A stretch of DNA of 6,038 nt. It comes from Bacteriovoracaceae bacterium. GTDB lineage: Bacteria > Bdellovibrionota > Bacteriovoracia > Bacteriovoracales > Bacteriovoracaceae. Positions within the stretch are counted from its first letter, which is position 1; every line of letters begins with the position of its first letter. Below are positions 4,793-6,038 of the stretch, one piece after another. Under the pieces are notes generated by a model. It was not told the origin of the DNA and did not search any database. It worked only from the letters and a program-made list of their open reading frames with translations. The stretch is from positions 1-6,038 of the forward strand of contig JAKLJM010000148.1 of NCBI GenBank assembly GCA_023151145.1, written 5' to 3'. Position numbers and translations under genes: made by a program.

Positions 4793-6038
4793 TTATTTTA
4801 GATTTCTTAATACGTATTGAAGAATCCCACCATTTTTAATGTAGTTTAATTCATCAGCAGTATCAACTCTTGAAGTAACCATCGTTTTTGTGACTGATCC
4901 ATCTTTTTTAGTGATGACCATCTCATACTTCATCATTGGCTTGAATTCGCCTTGAGGAATTAAAGAGATCGTCTCTGTACCGTCTAAACCTAATGTTTTT
5001 CTATCAGTTCCCTGTGGGAAAACTAATGGTAGAACGCCCATACCAATAAGGTTTGATCTGTGAATTCGTTCAAAAGATTCTGTCACTACAGCTTTGATCC
5101 CTTGTAACATTGTTCCTTTTGCAGCCCAGTCACGAGAAGAGCCAGTTCCGTATTCTTTACCAGCAATAACTACGAGTGGAGTTTTTTCAGAAACATACTT
5201 CATCGCTGCATCATAGATGGCCATTTTATTACCACTCGTCACATGAATTGTGTCTCCACCTTCTGCACCACCAAGCATTTCGTTTTTAATACGAATGTTG
5301 GCAAACGTTCCTCTCATCATCACTTCATGGTTACCACGACGAGACCCATAAGAGTTAAAATCTACAGGCTGAACACCTTTTTCTTGCAAGTAAGCTCCAG
5401 CAGGTGAAGATTTTTTGATATTTCCAGCAGGTGAAATATGGTCAGTGGTAATAGAATCACCAAATAAAGCAAGTACGCGAGCGTTTTTCACTTCGATTGT
5501 ATTGACAGTTCCACCAGCGATATCTTCAAAGAAAGTAGGATTTCTAATGTAAGTAGAATCCGGTTCCCAAGCATAGAAATCCCCTTCTGTGGTCTTAATG
5601 GCTTGCCAGTACTTATCGCCATCAAACACGTTGTTGTATCTAGCTTTAAACATCGCTGAAGTTAATTTCGAATTTAAAATCGAATTGATTTCTTCATGAG
5701 TTGGCCAAATATCTTTTAAGTAAACATCTTTACCGTCTTTTGATTTACCAATGACATCTGTCGATAAATTAATATTTACGTTTCCTGCGATTGCGTACGC
5801 AATAACTAATGGAGGTGAAGCCAAGTAGTTTGCTTTAACGTCTGGATTAATTCTTCCTTCAAAGTTTCTGTTACCTGATAATACAGAAGTCACAACTAAG
5901 TTGTTAGCATTAACCGATTTAGAGATATTTTCTGGAAGTGGCCCAGAGTTCCCGATACAAGACATACAACCATATCCTGTAAGCGTGAAACCTAATTCAT
6001 CTAAAGATTGTTGAAGGCCAGCTTCTACTAAGTAGTCT
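4793..6038 (-). CDS. acnA: Aconitate hydratase, AcnA type, C-terminal 414 residues (5' end outside the window)
   Basis: Aconitase isomerises citrate and isocitrate through cis-aconitate in the TCA cycle, using a [4Fe-4S] cluster. The frame is open to the right edge: 24 codons precede the first in-window ATG and read as genuine aconitase (DYLVEAGL ... LTGYGC), so that ATG is not a start. In fragment numbering, Cys24 and Cys27 of YGCMSCIGNSG are two of the three cluster ligands; the third lies beyond the edge. SGNRNFEGR at 54-62 holds active-site arginines. After a linker comes the swivel domain: GDSITTDHISPAG (193-205), SYGSRRGNHEVM (229-240), GKEYGTGSSRDWAAKG (293-308) and RIHRSNLIGMGVLPL (324-338). 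The end, NGGILQYVLRNLK, is typical of the AcnA/IRP1 class, which is about 890 residues, so roughly 45 percent is present. Domain order separates it from AcnB. It looks intact and is followed by its own terminator. Confidence 0.96.
   Translation of the reverse strand, partial: DYLVEAGLQQSLDELGFTLTGYGCMSCIGNSGPLPENISKSVNANNLVVTSVLSGNRNFEGRINPDVKANYLASPPLVIAYAIAGNVNINLSTDVIGKSKDGKDVYLKDIWPTHEEINSILNSKLTSAMFKARYNNVFDGDKYWQAIKTTEGDFYAWEPDSTYIRNPTFFEDIAGGTVNTIEVKNARVLALFGDSITTDHISPAGNIKKSSPAGAYLQEKGVQPVDFNSYGSRRGNHEVMMRGTFANIRIKNEMLGGAEGGDTIHVTSGNKMAIYDAAMKYVSEKTPLVVIAGKEYGTGSSRDWAAKGTMLQGIKAVVTESFERIHRSNLIGMGVLPLVFPQGTDRKTLGLDGTETISLIPQGEFKPMMKYEMVITKKDGSVTKTMVTSRVDTADELNYIKNGGILQYVLRNLK

Noticed and set aside
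5963..5965. ATG as a start for the aconitase fragment
   Set aside because: The frame stays open to the window edge and the 24 preceding codons encode conserved aconitase sequence including a cluster cysteine.
1..6038. CRISPR array, insertion sequence, tRNA or rRNA gene, phage or toxin-antitoxin system
   Set aside because: No regularly spaced repeats, transposase motifs, terminal inverted repeats, tRNA cloverleaf or rRNA segments were seen on either strand; all substantial frames are accounted for.

Overview
The window is a compact, AT-rich stretch of bacterial chromosome carrying mostly housekeeping genes. There is no sign of a phage, transposon, CRISPR array or defence island. The small secreted proteins with MK...LFA-type Sec signal peptides and the AT-rich codon use would fit a Gram-negative bacterium such as an AT-rich Bdellovibrionota (Bacteriovorax-like) member. 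That assignment rests on general impression and is weak.

Layout from left to right. (1) On the minus strand, a NifS/IscS-type cysteine desulfurase (81-1232) is followed after only 2 bases by the first 26 codons of a gene that reads as thiI (78 down to 1, running off the window). The pair looks like a tRNA 4-thiouridine (and possibly thiazole) sulfur-transfer operon. (2) Divergently, a 113-residue secreted protein of unknown function (1349-1690, plus) has a good promoter, a good ribosome binding site and a 7-bp inverted repeat around its translation start region. (3) A perfect 34-base palindrome serves as a shared terminator between it and the convergent methionyl-tRNA synthetase gene metG (1728-3665, minus). 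The MetRS has its catalytic signatures, but an insertion of about 61 residues and several substitutions at methionine-pocket and anticodon-reading positions set it apart from the E. coli type. (4) Divergent from metG, a 187-residue secreted cysteine-rich protein of unknown function (3791-4354, plus; GTG start). (5) A second shared terminator, then a small DOPA 4,5-dioxygenase-family protein (4384-4755, minus). (6) The C-terminal part of an AcnA-type aconitase (4793 to the window edge, minus), closed by its own hairpin terminator.

Functionally the window combines sulfur trafficking to tRNA, methionyl-tRNA charging and the TCA cycle with two exported proteins that I cannot name. The genes do not form one pathway; only the desulfurase-thiI pair is a clear functional unit. 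The most interesting material is the divergent MetRS. All gaps between genes are short (under 130 bases), so no long empty stretch needs describing.
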